From the NCBI GenBank assembly GCA_019321725.1, contig JAGSPU010000052.1, forward strand, positions 558,001 to 622,000: a stretch of DNA of 64,000 nt, given 5' to 3'. This stretch comes from Paulownia fortunei. Its lineage: Eukaryota; Streptophyta; Magnoliopsida; Lamiales; Paulowniaceae. Position numbers and translations under genes: made by a program. This document shows positions 23,301-37,530 of this stretch, in pieces (within the stretch, counting starts at the first letter, position 1; every line of letters begins with the position of its first letter). The notes below the pieces were generated by a model. The model searched no databases, was not told the DNA's origin, and saw only the letters and a list, made by a program, of their open reading frames with translations.

Positions 23301-26300
23301 ACTTGGTTATCTAATACCACCAGAGCATTACCTACTGTTTGGTTAAACAACAGCATGAAACATGCCCACCACACTAAATGCCATCATTAGAGCAATTTGG
23401 TTCAGATCTCCAAATCAGTTCAAACTAAGCCAAAGGCACCATAATCTGTAGTTTGTTAGTTTTGGATTCATTAGCTACAGGAAAAAATTGCTTCAAGCAA
23501 ACATACCTCAGTTACTCTAAGCAGAGCCTTCCCAGAACCAATACCAACAGCTTTGTCATTATTTGTAGCATCACTGACAGAGAAAACATATCTTTGGATT
23601 AGCTCCCTAAACCTCTCAGAGCAATGGACAGGATGACGAAATCTGCCCCGATAAGATCCCCAGACGTCATTCCATACAAGATTTCACTTGCCAAGTTCCA
23701 ATTTGGGCCATACTCCTGTACAACAGCACATAATACTGCGTCTTCCTTTGGTGACCAAAGATCAGGAGAAGGGAAAAAATCCTTGGACCAAGTGCTCCCT
23801 TTCTTTTTTAACTTTTCTGGTTTTATTGTGAAAACTCGTTTCAGAGGCATGATGGAAATAGAAAGTTTTCCTCGCGTCTTGCTCCTACTGATTTGCTTAG
23901 ATTCAAGATCAACAACACCATTATCACAAATTTTCAAGTCTTTAAGTTCATTTTGATGCTTGCTGGAAGATTTGGGATACAGAAGCATGTGTCCTAGTTC
24001 AGAAGCCTTCAATTTTTTGGACTTCTTTCTGCTCTTCTGTTCATCATCATCTGAAGCAGGTTTACGTTTCTTCTCCTGAGTCGAGCAGGGGGATAAAGCA
24101 TCTGAGGATGTGATCATCTCATCAGAGATTAAATCCTCATCTATGGACATTGGTTCTATTGATGACTCTTCTTTTACAGAGATGGATTTAGAAACTAGAG
24201 CTCCTTTCTTCAAAGATTTGAACTTGGCTTTCTTAGTTTTCTTCTTCAACTTGGGTTTAGGAGCCACGGATATATCATTCCTGCTTTGAAAAAACAAGTT
24301 ACGTAGATGCAAAAGCAGCAAGAAATGAGTAGAGTCAGTTACTGGAATGGGAAGACCATAATCGAAAGAATGCAACTTGCTCTAAAGAGGAAATTTTACA
24401 ATTTCTGTCATATAAGATAAACCATCAAGAATGCTGTATCACATCCGAGCGTCGGTAAAAACTTATTTTCAGCTGGTAAAACTAGGATGCTGTTTCGGTT
24501 GACAAAAGTTAGATTCAAGAACAAGTTAGTTTGTGGGACTCATTGTTTCATCGTATAGAGGGCTGTCCATCAGATATGTCTAGCAAGTCAATAATCTATA
24601 GTGATTAAGAAAAATCTTCCCAAAAGTACCAATCTTACATCCCATAATTAGTAATTATAACATCAACATCACTCTAATAGAATCTGTACATAACAATTGC
24701 CAAAATGACAAGTTTCAATGTTATATAGGTACTCATTTATCATACGGTTTAAGGTCATTTTTTATTTTACATTCAGTCATTCTCCATATACATTGCAATC
24801 GATATTTTAGGATTTAATCCACCAAATAATCTAATACAAATGTTATCATAATCTAATGAACTACTACTGTTGGATAAACAGTGACTCAGTTGCTAACAAT
24901 CCTCTCACACCAGCTACAAATCATTTTTTTTAAATTTCCATTATAAGACCTCACTCAACCTTGTAAAGAATTAAATAAATCAACCTTTCACAAAAAAATT
25001 TAAAAGCACATGTTTTCTGCAGTTCTCAAAGATTTAAAGATAAGTAACTGCACATACTCTGCCTTAGATTCCCAATTTCACTACGTTTGATTTTCATTTC
25101 ATCCACTGCTCTTGTAAGTAGCTACTTTGCAAAAATGACTTGCACCATTAGATTGCATTTGCGGGCAAAATAATCAGGGAGTGGCATAGCATTAGCTCAT
25201 GTGTCAACCTCATCACTCCCAATCCCAAAGTTACGGAGCATTTCAACCAACAGTACAACTTAACAAGAGACAAGGTCATTGATTTTGTGACATATACAAA
25301 CCTCGGAGAATCAGAATTTCCATATTCTAAAGCTTCCTTCTCCTGGGCTTCACGTTCCAGATCTTCCATCAACTATCAAACAATAAGCGTTGATTCAGCA
25401 AAAATACTGATGTGCATATCTAGTGGTGAAGAAATGCATCTCTTCTCTAATTTTGTGGAAAAGATAAAACAAAGTACAAATTCCAACAAAAATAGTTCAA
25501 CATTTGATTCCTTCTCAATCTTAATATAATATAAAGTCAGCAACTCATACCTGATGTTGAGCTAGTGCTTCAACTTGTTGTTTGTATACTTCAGTTGCAA
25601 AATCAGCATCCCAGCCTGAGTAATAAACATACGATTAAGATAAAGCCTCAAAGTATAGGATGAAGAACTTTTCTTCTTTTTGCGTGAAAGGTAAAAAAAA
25701 TTTCAGATATTTGACAATAGTGCCACATTGCAGCTTCAACCACCACACCCAACAAAACAAAAAAACAAAAACATAAAACATAAAACAAAAAAACACACTT
25801 ATTGGCGGTTCATCTAGAATCCAAGAAAGACAGTAGAGGGCCTATATAAACGACACAAAGAGAATTATCAAGTGTATAATACCCGAAGGAAATAAGTTTA
25901 ACTGGTGTATTTAATGCAAATGACACTTTGTAACTGAAAGGAAGATGTTTGATAGTGTCAGCACATTCAGCCAAAATTTGCAAGAGAAAATAAAAAAAGA
26001 TCAAAGGAGTGCATATAGAGGAAGTACATACTTTCATACACCAAAGGTTCCTCATCATCATCAATCTCTGCTTCCATATCATCCTTTAACTTCTCAATGC
26101 GCTCCAGTTCCCATTCAGTTTCCTCTATCTGAGTATGGGATTCAACTGCAGCCTTGTCTATAATTGGGTCCCATAACTCAAGAAAACGTATTGCATATCG
26201 ATCAATTGGACGTAGTTGATTCTCAAAAGACAAGATAGCTTGTCCTGCTGCAGCTGCAGCCGCAGCCATCTGCTTGACGTCAGCCAGCATATCAACATCA

Positions 26301-29300
26301 TCTTCTTTACTATGAAAAGCGAGGGCCTGTTCCTCAACTGGATGACTTCCACTCACTACATTGCCTTCATCTGATTTTGCATTCAAGGCAGTGTGTTCAG
26401 CAGGACCATCAGGCTTCATTTCCTCTTCATTGGCAAGCTCATCCTCCAACTTTCCAACAGCTTCCTCAGTGAATTCTTGATTATCCACAGCCTCTTCTTC
26501 TTCGACTTTCTTCAATGCCATGTAGTCTGCCTCATCTTCAGCATTCTTTAAGGCAGCCTCCAAATCCACACTAGACAAAGTGGTGTCACCACTATTGTTG
26601 GATGTCTTCTCTGTTTGTATATCTTTTTGAGGAACTGTTCTGTGGCCTGAAAAAATTCCATTGGATCCAGTTTCTTAAAGAATTCGGTGTTGTAGCTTCC
26701 ACTCTGTATAACCAAATCGTCAAGAGCACGCTTCTGATTAGCCTTTTTCAAAATGTTCTCTTCAATGGTGCTCTCACTGATCAACCGATAGATGTGCACT
26801 TCACGGGTCTGGCCTATCCTGTGACACCTATCTTGTGCCTGTTGATCCATGGCTGGATTCCAGTCACTATCATAAAAGATTACAGTATCTGCCCCAACTA
26901 GGTTGATGCCAACACCTCCACTGCGTGTTGACAAAATAAAAAGAAATATTTTTGGTTTGTATTAAACCGCTGCATAAGTGTCTGCCTCTCTTCAGGCTGA
27001 GTGGAACCATCTAGACGCATGTAAGTGTAACCATACAAATTAATGAATGCCTCCAAGATATCAAGCATCTTTGTCATTTGGGTGAATATCAGAGCTCTGT
27101 GACCCTCTGATTTCAGTCGCCTAAGTAGAACTGCAAGCTCTTGCAGCTTACCACAGTCAAACTGAATAAGTCTCCGATCTGGAAAGTAAACTTGCCTACG
27201 GACAATAGCAGGGCGAAATGGAGTAAGAAGAGGGGAGAAAACTTGAGACCATCTGTCTTTACATGTTTGGTGAATAAACACAGGTGATCCACCTTTACTG
27301 CACCAGCAAACTGGGGGAGGAGCACGTGCGGCAGGTATTGCAAACATGAAACTTTCGACCTGATCAACCATCTTTCTGAATCTTTCAACCGGAGACAGCA
27401 CAATGTCAGCAAGCTTGGATGAGTACTGATAAGATAAAGGATTATGTTTCTGACAATGAATATTGTGTACAGGATGTTTTACACTGACGAGTTCCTGGAG
27501 GCCAGTGGCAAACATGGGTTTTTTCTTGCACCTCAAAGAATTCCACCATGCAACAGATGCTGCCCACTCCTTTGCTTCTCTCAATCTCTCATCCAATAGT
27601 GCCTTTTGGATCTCCTCGAAGATATTTGTTGAATGCATCTTCTTCTTATGTTTGAGTCCAAGCCAATTCTCCTCCAAATTAACCAGGTTTACACGCTGCT
27701 CAATTAAGCTTGAAGGGGTAGCAATAGCATGAATTTCTTCACTCTCCCAAGATGTCATGGAGAAATCCAGATGTGTAAACACAAAGCCCAAGCCACTAAG
27801 GTCAACAGTTGAAAATGGCCCAGGTGTAAGCATTGAGCAAACAGAAGAACTCAATTGCATGTCCATACCACTCATATCAAACGAACTAACAATTGGACGA
27901 CCTTCAAATAAATCAGGATGATTGCAGACTTTACGAAGCTGCATAATAACACTAATCATTCCAAAAAAATTAGCACTAGCTAGAGTAGCTTGAGTCTCAG
28001 AGCTAGCAATGAAGTCCTCATATAAGTTGCGCTGCCTCCTTGAGAGCCTACAATAGATAACATGTTCATGTTTCATTGGAAGCTGCTTCTCGACATCCCT
28101 TTTCAATCGGCGAAGTATGAAAGGACGGAGAACATTATGCAGCCGATCAACTACTTCTTTGTTTACTTTCTCTTGCCCCTCTACCATCCCAGATATAGGA
28201 TTACTGAACCAGTCCTTAAATTCTTGGTGAGACTGAAAAATATGTGGCATCAAGAAATGCATTAGAGACCAAAGTTCCATTAGATCATTCTGCAGTGGTG
28301 TACCAGTTAGGAGAATACGCCTTTTGGAGTTAAAATTAAGTAATGTTTGCCACCTTTGTGACTTCCAATTCTTTATCAGATGAGCTTCATCCAGAATCAG
28401 GTATTTCCACTTCTTCCGCTTGAAAACTTTAGAATCCTGGATGACAAGCCTATAAGTCGTTATGCAAACATGAAATGAATTAGGTTTCAACCATCCTTGC
28501 CTCTTTATTCTCCGCTCTTTTGCACTTCCAAAGTAAGTCAATATTTTGAAAGCAGGACACCATTTAAGAAACTCAGTCTCCCAATTGAGCATGACACTAG
28601 TTGGAACAACAATAAGATGTGGACCCCATATTCCTTTTTCACAAGCTAGATGAGCAAGCAGCGCAATTGTCATAATTGTCTTCCCCAAACCCATCTCATC
28701 AGCAAGGATTCCATTAAGTCTCTTCTCATACATGGTCACAAGCCAATCCAAGCCAATGTGTTGATACTCACGCAGAGGGTACTTTAGAAGAAAAGGAAAC
28801 TTTGTTCGTACTTTTGTTGTTGAGATGTGTTACCAGTCGGTTGTGCTGACCTGGCTGCAGCTGCTGCATCAGCAATTATATTTTCACTTTGCGCATCTTC
28901 TCCAGAGTTTTGCAGACATTCAGCTTCATCTTCTTCTAGATGGGGGCATATATCCAGCAGGAATCCATTAGATTCACCATCAGGCTGCCTAAGTTCAGAG
29001 TTCCCCTGTTCTGCTGAACCCAAGAACTCCTCAGAACCAGAAACAGACAAGGATTCAGAGTCATCTTCCACATCTTCATCACTGTCACAACCCTGATTAG
29101 CAGCAAGGAGCATCAGTATCTAATGTGCAGTCCATGAAAACAAAACAAGGCACTCTCCAACATACCTTTTTATACCTTGCAAGCAGCTCCTCTATGGGAA
29201 CTTCACTTTCCTTCTGCAGAAGTGCAATCTGGAAAAGCTTATGATTATCATCTAAATCTAAATCAATATCATGTTGCACATGTATATGCACCTAAATCAA

Positions 29301-32300
29301 AGGAGGAAATTGAAATTAAAGCTATTAAAGAGTGTTCCACAATTCAGGAGCACAGAAGTTCCTAATGCATGATCTAACCTCATCCACAGTATTGTTTGAC
29401 TCTGCATTTGCTAATTCTTCCTCCTCTAGAATGGTTGTCTCGTCATCCTGGATACCAACCACAGGTGTCAATAAAGACAGATCAACCACAGATTAACAAA
29501 TTCAGAATGTACCCTACTCTTTTAAGTAATAGGGCCAAGTACTTCTTTAGAAGATAATGCAAGAGTTATACTTGCAGCTACAGGAGGGAGGGGTAGAGAA
29601 TCAGTAAATGTGTTCTCCAGTTTATCTGAAGGTGAAGGAATAATATGGTTCAAATTCAGAATTTGTTTACAGGAGTGCAATGTAACAGAATAGAAATTCC
29701 ACATGCCATTACAACAGAAAAAAAAGTGCTTGACAACACAGAGAAAATGTCTAACCATCAATCAATAATAATATGCTTACCATGTCGTATTCCTTTTCTT
29801 CTCCGTCTGAAAGTACAAAATCATCATCTTCCTATAAAAATTGAAGCAAATTGTTATCAGTATTCATCAAAATCTACTGATGCATATAATAGAGAGAAAA
29901 GGCAACAACCAGAAAAGGTTAAACTTAAAACTAATCTTAATATGAGAAATTTGAGTAGCAACTCTACAAGTTTAGGATTAAGTAAAACTAACATTAAGTA
30001 AAGCTATGAGATTAAGATAAATAAAATGAAAGTTGATAGCATCAGAGCATCGAGAGAAGACATCTCCCATCAAAAACCAAAAAAAGTCAAAATGCACTTT
30101 TTGCCATAAACTTGATACGTAGGTTGCAGTGTGCACAACATTAACAGAATAGGTATATCAAGTTGCTACTTATATTCGAATTTCAAATGCATATTCTTAC
30201 TTGTTCATCATTGAACTCATGCAACATCTGCTTCTTCTCTGATTCAAGAAGTTTCTTCAAAGAATTTCTTTTTTTGTATTTCTCAATCTCAGGACGGTGG
30301 TTTTCTGACACAGATAAAACACCATTACTTTCAACCTGCATAAATCAAACAAGGAATATTAAGTTGAGTATTAGACATTCTTTACAATTGGCGACAGAAT
30401 ACATAAACACATACAACTTACACAACGACGACCAGGTTTTGCAGGTAAGCTGCCTTTCTCTATCTCAGTGGCACAGATGATATCTTCTTCTCCTGTATAA
30501 GATTGAATAGAAAGTTGGAATTGACTAGTAGCGACTGGATATATAGCAAACTGCTAAGCACTTACCATTATATTCTTCCAGCTTGGTTGCTCCAGGTATA
30601 TTATCATCCTTGCCGGGACTCTTTTCTCTGCCAACTGAGAAACAATCATATTAATCAACAGTAGTAGGATAAATCAGCATTGTAGATAGAAAAGAAATCA
30701 ATTTATTCCACAACTAAATTTCATTGGACTAGCCAAACTACTGCTACTTTCATTTTTTCACAAATTTCAGACTACATTCTTTATCTTATGAGAAGACAAG
30801 GACTTATTGGAGTTTCCAGAAAGAAAAGAAACAACACCTAGATTAACAACCATGTTCGCATTGCAGTGTTTGGAATTTGTATGACAACCGGTTCATGGGC
30901 CAATGTAAAGATGCTGCTCTAACAGTTGGTAATACTAGTACACCTTTCACATAATGAAGGATACCAATAGTTTAGTTAATTTCCAAAAAAATAACTAAAT
31001 ATGTAATCAACTGTGTGCCAAGAGGGTGGTTCCCATTCAAAGCCAAAAGAGCTCAAACTAACTGCATATAACTTTTCAAATTGGCAGTGTACAAGGATTT
31101 GGGATTTCACCAAATGACAATTTGTAGCTATGGGCATTACTAATAAGGTACCTTCCTTTGCAGCATAGCGTTTGAGTATCTCCTCAAGAGGTAAATCAAT
31201 TTCACTTTGTAATGCTGCCAGTTCTTCTTCCCTCTCTTCTTTAGTGATGAGAGCCTCATCCTCCTCAATAGTACGCTCATCATCTTCCTAAAGTCAACAG
31301 AAGGATATGCTGTATAAGTACAGATACATTTCTAAAGAAGCATCAAGGTCTCAGTATCATAATTTTTTTGTATAAAACAGAACATTGCATACTGATAATT
31401 GCAAATGAGCTCAGACACAAACTCAATCTTCTACAAGCATACAACCTAAACGGTCAAGATGAATATAATAGCACATATTACAAGCAAGATAGTAGCCACA
31501 AGTGCAGCAAAATTGCAGTGATAGAGGCACATATTCAGCATTGACCCTTCAAGAAAATCCTAAACTGTTGGAATATATGAAAATCAATGAAAACTGGCCC
31601 CAATTTATCTAAGTTCGAAGGCCAGGCTACCTTGCCAAATAGATTCATCTAAGAATTTCTACGATAAGGACTTCAGAAAAGAAAAGAGCCACAACTCAGT
31701 TAAAGGTCAATTAGCCAACAGAGCAACTACAGATAAATCAAGTGGGAGTTTAACTCTAGAAAAACAAGTGCACGGAGGCTGCTGCAATTTTTCATGGACC
31801 TATACTTCCCATTGTACTACAGAATGTAGCATTCAAAGCATAAAAAATCCAAGAAAGATAACATACAGCTAGGAGTGAAAAACTTACTGATTCATCACCA
31901 GACTGCAAATCATAGTCTTCATCTGCAGCAGGGAGATTTGACTGGGATCCTAGCATTATCAGTGTAATTAAGAATCAGCCAAAAGGTACAAAAGTAGCAG
32001 AATAAACCAAATGTGAAAAAATTGACCACTTACCAGTATCTGATTCAGATGTTTTTTGATCAGTTTCATCACCTCCTTTCTGATGAATACTAGGTTGCCC
32101 TTGAGTAATGCACAAGTTAGATGATTTGCAAACAGTAGGTGAATTGACAAGGTTCTCTGCCAGCATTGATGAATACCTGAAAGAAGAGTGTGGGGAGCAT
32201 CAATATTTTCATACATACATGGAGGAGGATAAAAACTTACTTCTAAAAGAGGAACAACAAATAGCAAGAATCTGCTGATGCTCCTGCTGTTGGTAGAACC

Positions 32301-33979
32301 TCCTTACGGAATTTAAGTTTGAATTATAACATCACTAGGCAGATAGCCAAACAGCTATCAAAGAATATGATACCTTTCAGTTTGCCCAAGAAGGAACTCA
32401 AGCTGTTTATCAAGTGCTTTCTTCTTCTTCTCATCAAGCTCTAACTGATGCTTGTATAACACCTGCATCAACCATGATAATGGGAAATTTAGTGACAGAA
32501 TATGGTGATGACAAAAGTATAAAGCAATTTCCGAAATGACTTGCCAGCTTCTCTATTTTTGTCCAGAATTTCTTTACATCCTTGGAAATATTGAGCGCCA
32601 CTTTTCTTAACTTCTGTTCCTCTTCCTGATCAATTTTGTAACTCAGAATTAACAAACTAGCAGAACACTCAAATAAAGTATAGTGATAACATCAGCCCAA
32701 AATGAAAACTATATCTCAAGCCTTATCTTTAAAGAACTCTGTAACTATATGCATCTTTAGAAGAAATAACGGGAAAAAAACCCGGAAAAAAAAAAAAAAA
32801 AAGATGCACCTTTACTCTCTTCTCCCCTCTTGTGGCCTGATCCAGCATGCCCTTGCTGGCTCTTATTGCAACCTTCTTTGCCTGAGCCAGTTTCCATTTC
32901 CTCTCTGACTCAAAGTCCTAAAGTAATACGATCATTAACAGGGGAAAGCAGAAAAAGATCAAAACTATGATAATAAACGAAGCATAGTGTTGAAAGAAAA
33001 TATACTTTGTTACCTTTGACAACCAGACCATCTCTTCCAAAACATGATCCCAATGTGTTTTAGGACGCCGAGGTTCTTTTGGAGCTTCAAGTGCCTAGAA
33101 ATCAAAAAAAAATGTCAGTACAAGTGGTTAAACTGCACGGCAGAAGATCTCAGTCACATTCTAAACTCAATGTGTAATATCAGGACATTCTGTTGCTACA
33201 TGCTCCAACTTTTCTCATCCATCAGCTACTAATTGATCCAAAAAAGAGAATTCATATCCCCTCACTTCTAACATTGAATCCCAGTTATAATATTATTCTG
33301 CATGTGTACACACTGGCACCATATACGAGTTTAGAATGATGGTGTTCATAGATGTACTTGATGTTAAAATCCATGCAGACGTGATTTGGAATAGGTATAA
33401 AATCCAAAAACATTGGTAACTAGTAAATCATAACATGTTACTTTCCAATCAATTGAACTTCTGCATTTCAGCTCTCCATTTATTTGAAACCTATAATCCA
33501 GACAAGTTTGAAACTACAAAAGTTAACAAAAACTTTAAAGGCATAGAAGATAAGAATGAGGAGAATCCCAAAAGGAATGGTGCCAATTTCCAATTAGAAG
33601 TCGTATCTCTAAATGAATCTTAGGATACCAAACGGACAGAATTCCAAGTGTATCTCAAAGTTGAATTATTAATTTCTATAGGCATGTCATTTCAAATTTC
33701 AGCAACCAAAGGCACCCAAATATTTTCAATTGACAAATTAGAGATTGAAAATTGCACAAATTTAATGTTTCTGGAAGATGTCAACATAATAAATCAGATT
33801 AGCATGACAAACAACATTCAAGTGGAAATTAAGTATGTTCATAGCTAATGGTTGATGTGGTAAATAGTTCCAGTGCGTCTTACAGACAAACTCAACAAAA
33901 ATAAAGTTAACATCCTCACTTTCTGCCGCTTAGCCCGCGATTCATGGTCAAGTTTAGACCTTGGACCCTTGGAGGCCAT
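20372..33979 (-). CDS. PIE1: SWR1-complex ATPase PIE1 (Swi2/Snf2 chromatin remodeller), six frame breaks
   Basis: There are twenty coding exons: 33979-33920, 33094-33014, 32917-32810, 32625-32545, 32462-32374, 32176-32034, 31949-31888, 31287-31152, 30634-30566, 30492-30422, 30335-30201, 29831-29781, 29447-29379, 29291-29166, 29092-26032, 25615-25551, 25372-25302, 24280-23507, 21692-21173 and 20815-20372. The start is [20 protein letters not shown]. An HSA domain follows ([20 protein letters not shown]), then acidic regions. The 3-kb exon holds the split ATPase: Walker A DEMGLGKT (~560), DEAH (~662), the long insert of the INO80/SWR1 class and motif [22 protein letters not shown] (~1178). A SANT domain starts [20 protein letters not shown] (~1670). 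PIE1 swaps H2A for H2A.Z in nucleosomes and represses early flowering. Six single-base losses lie near 28825, 26940, 26652, 23659, 21445 and 20740. Restoring them gives 6222 bases, 2073 residues, close to the Arabidopsis protein. Confidence 0.96.
21693..23506 (-). other. PIE1 intron 18 with an unexplained open stretch
   Basis: This 1.8-kb intron separates the SANT exon from the C-terminal exons. On the minus strand 22793-22512 is open for 93 codons, and on the plus strand 22642-22866 is open for 74 codons. Neither translation resembles a family I know. The flanking exons join in phase 0 without it, so it is not needed in the protein. Confidence 0.6.
32539..32544 (-). promoter_or_regulatory. 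GC-AG splice donor of PIE1 intron 4
   Basis: After codon CTG of exon 4 the minus strand reads GCAAGT, with no in-frame GT nearby. Using this GC donor joins exon 4 (27 codons) to exon 5 ([15 protein letters not shown]) in phase 0. GCAAGT is the usual context of GC-AG introns. Confidence 0.75.
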
Positions 33980-34012
33980 GATTATCCCAGAATGCCTATC
34001 TCATACTTAATG

Positions 34013-36687
34013 CTACAAAGAAAAACAAAAAACAATAAGAAGTTGCAAACGTATGTTATGTCAACTGCATACAAACATCCAAAGAGTCAATCAGAGTCCA
34101 AATCAATTCAAACTGAACTTAATAAAATACAGCTTGCAAAAGAGAAAATGTAGAAGGGAAACAGAATAAAAGACAATTATAGATTTAATGCAAATGATTA
34201 TAAGTCTATTGAGGAACTGCAGAAAGAAAACAAACAATTATATGTAACAAGCACACAAATTCCTAACTTGTTTTCATATGCAAAGAATTTCAACAATGTC
34301 TATCATCAGGTTGTCTTTGAAGCGATGAATGAGTAAGTGTATAGCTTTGCAAAGTAGTGATCAAGCAAAAAGTAGGAATCTGTGTTTTGTGGCAAAAGTA
34401 ATCCAGATGGACCGAGGAGCAAAGCTCACAAAGACAATGGAATGTTCCTTATCATCCAGAGAATATTTAAAAAAACACTTAGAGCAGCTGGAAATGCACA
34501 AGCATAAATATCTCTCTCTCTTACGTTTACAAGAACAAACAAATTAAAGGACACGTAAAAAGGGGATAACAAATCATATTCATGGTTTATATTGGTAGAT
34601 AATGCAACTCATACAGTTACCTAGTAACTACCAGAATTCCACAGAAAGGGGTAATATGGAACTTAACCACGACTATGGAAATTTATGTGCCTCGCTCCGT
34701 ACCCCAAAAAAACAAATACATAAATAAATTCAACCCTACCAAGACCAAATACGCAGGAGTCCAAAAACTCTTTTAAAAAAATTCCCTGCAAATGATCAAG
34801 CTTTATAAACTCCCACAGACGAAAACACATGCAGAGATAGCAAGGCACCCCATGCATGAAAATAACAAAGACAATTCACCAGAACTTTTCCTTGTATAGC
34901 CAGAATTTAAACAGAAGCCATGAAGCATCTCATATTGAGGAGAGGATTCAAATATGATAATGTAAAGAGGAGAAGATTTTAAACTAAAATGAGCACAAAA
35001 TTCAACAGTTATGTTGTGCTATATGTCTGAATTTGAACAAAACTGTGAACTAAGAAAGCAAAGCAATCTATAAAATCATCTAAAAGCCTTCATTCCATTG
35101 TCCCCGTACAAAGCCTATCATTTTCACTTTGAATAGTAAGTCTTCCTTTTCTTTTATGAGGTCAATTGCTAAAGGCACTCAATTACCTCCTCAATGATCT
35201 AATGGTAGCATTCACACATTATATGAACCACAGTGACATTCTCAAACCTTTCCAATTAATTATTCATATCATAACCCTACGTGATTTTCATTTCACTTGC
35301 ACAAGATCTAAGTACCTAATTCACTAATTCAGTCAGCCAGTAGGCCACATATGCAAATATGAGAATTACTCTTCACTATTCTGCATATTCATACTCAAAA
35401 CTCTTATGTGAATTTAGTACTTCTATTAGAAAATGCCATCAAGCTTAACAAAAATATATACTTGCATACCCCATAATCACACTACATCAACAATAAGCTT
35501 CTAACACGTAAATTTTATTCTTTAGCAATCTCAATGAGCACTCACCAGTCCAAGCCTCTATAGACAGCCAATTATCAGATTACAAGTCTCCATACCAAGA
35601 ACAACTTTCACAAATGTGTGGCCCTAAGCTCCAAGGCATAGTCTCAGAGCCACTATTCTTTTTATCGTTCAGAATGGCTTTTGCTCTCTCCAAAAAGAGC
35701 ATTACTACCTTCAAGAAGCATAGAGTAACTCATCACTATATAATTTGTTCCAACTTGGTAGGTTCATATCAAAACTATCCAGAATTTAGTTGCAAGGTAG
35801 ACATTAGTTGATTCAGATCTTTCTCTCAATAAATGATTGCCAATCTATATCTCTCTCTTGTGCCCTATCATTGGCCCTTCTTGCCCAATGTCTCTCCTAC
35901 ATTATTTATTTAGTAAAATTCACACAAGTGCAAGGACCCAACCTTAAGCTTTCTCCCATTTGATTCCCTTACAACTGGTCATTCGATTTAGCCAGGCATT
36001 TCTCCATCAGAGAAAAAGTACAATCCAAGGTAAGTACTCCAACCTTATATTGTAGAACTATATAATCCACTCACTTCTTCAGTGCACGCACATTACAAAA
36101 AAAAAATTACAATGCAGCATCCACTCCTTAAATTAAAATGAACAGACCAGAACTGTAAAATGAAATGCAAGAACCCAATACTCAGTATTTTAACAGCTTC
36201 TCCAGCAAAATGCGTTGGAATAATTAGTGATGAATAATCTTCTATTAAATGCACAAAGTACAAGTAAACATTGGAGTTATCATCAAAATAAGGCCCAGAA
36301 GTAACACAACCCCGCCCCCTAGCAAAATGAAATAACCAAAGACAAGGTACTTCAATTTAATAGCAAGAGACGTCAGATATCTTTAGGTTCTCATTCCAGC
36401 TCAATAAAACTCAAAACCACCCTTGAGCCAAGAAACACAGTTTCAACATTGCATGCAGACATTTCCTTCACAAAACAAAAACTTCTTCTCAACAAGGCAG
36501 AAAGATTACACTCAAGTAACCTTGAAAATACACCAAAATAAACGAAAATGTTAAGAAGCATGACAACCATGAATAATTAAACATATAACTTTAAGGGTTC
36601 ACATCTTTCATCAAAATGAGAGCAGAAAAATGACCAAGAACCACACAAATATTCACACACAGTCCAATAAAAATACCAGAAACTCAC
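34013..36687 (-). other. Probable 2.7-kb 5'UTR intron of PIE1
   Basis: Just before the start codon the minus strand has a strong acceptor (TTTTTGTTTTTCTTTGTAG) ending at 34013, leaving 33 leader bases (34012-33980) before ATG. A strong donor GTGAGT is the complement of 36682-36687. The interval has no convincing coding region, only short AT-rich open frames. The first non-coding exon would be about 36688-36990, a more GC-rich stretch. Long leader introns are common in broadly expressed plant genes. The model is inferred from splice signals alone. Confidence 0.65.
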
Positions 36688-37060
36688 CAACAAAAAGCTC
36701 TTTTACACTCGAGGAGCCAAAAAAGTACCACAAAAATATAAGAATTCCGCCCTCTCTGCTGCAGAAATGAAAACAACTTCGTGTATACACCGGCTGAAAG
36801 ATCTAGAGGGCGAAAAAATAAAAGAAAAAGACTCTCCCCGGCCTTTTAGGGTTTTCAGAAACAAAACGCGAAAAAGTTCGGGTTTAAGCGCCGGTGGGTT
36901 CCGACGAGACTCAGATCCGGAAAAAATACGTATACGACTGTGTATATATCGATCTCTGTGTGAGTAAATATATATATCCGGTGAAAACAATTATATTCAA
37001 ATAGAAGAAAATGGAATTTTGAGGGTTTTTTAAATAATTTATGATAATTTTGATGGGAAA
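36688..37060 (-). promoter_or_regulatory. Probable first non-coding exon and core promoter of PIE1
   Basis: The stretch is richer in G and C than its surroundings, including GTTCGGGTTTAAGCGCCGG and C/T-rich leader-like sequence on the minus strand. It ends at the GTGAGT donor described for the leader intron. No clear TATA box was identified. The start site is not fixed. Confidence 0.5.
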
Positions 37061-37530
37061 AAAAAAAAAGGGCCAATGACTTGAAGGGGGTTGTATGGAG
37101 ACTTTACTATTACTGCGGTGATGATACGGGGTGGGGGGGCGGTAGGTTTAATAGTGAGGGGGTGATGGACGGGATGAACGGCTGAGATTGGTTTACTCTG
37201 TAGGCGTGATTTTGGGTTTGGGGGTGGGGGGTGGGGGGGGAGGAGTTGCGTGTCGGCTTTGGGTAAGGGCATGACTATGAAACAATATTTTCCAAAATTA
37301 CCATATAATAAGATGCTGTGAATAAAATAGATATAATCCACCATTTTATGGAACGTAGGATTTCCTATTTATAAAATTTACAAAAACATCGAATTTTGAA
37401 CTGTAAAATGGATAATTAATTAGCTTAGTGGATTTTCATAGCAATCTGATTGTAAGAATTTGATAGAGTATGAATATTACAGAGTGGAGTACCAAAAAAG
37501 GTGAATATTGGAGTGACTCTCGTGTAAGTA

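Noticed and set aside
20372..33979. PIE1 as a pseudogene because of six frame breaks
   Set aside because: All breaks are single missing bases, splice sites and catalytic motifs are intact, and the restored length matches the family; assembly error is the simpler reading.
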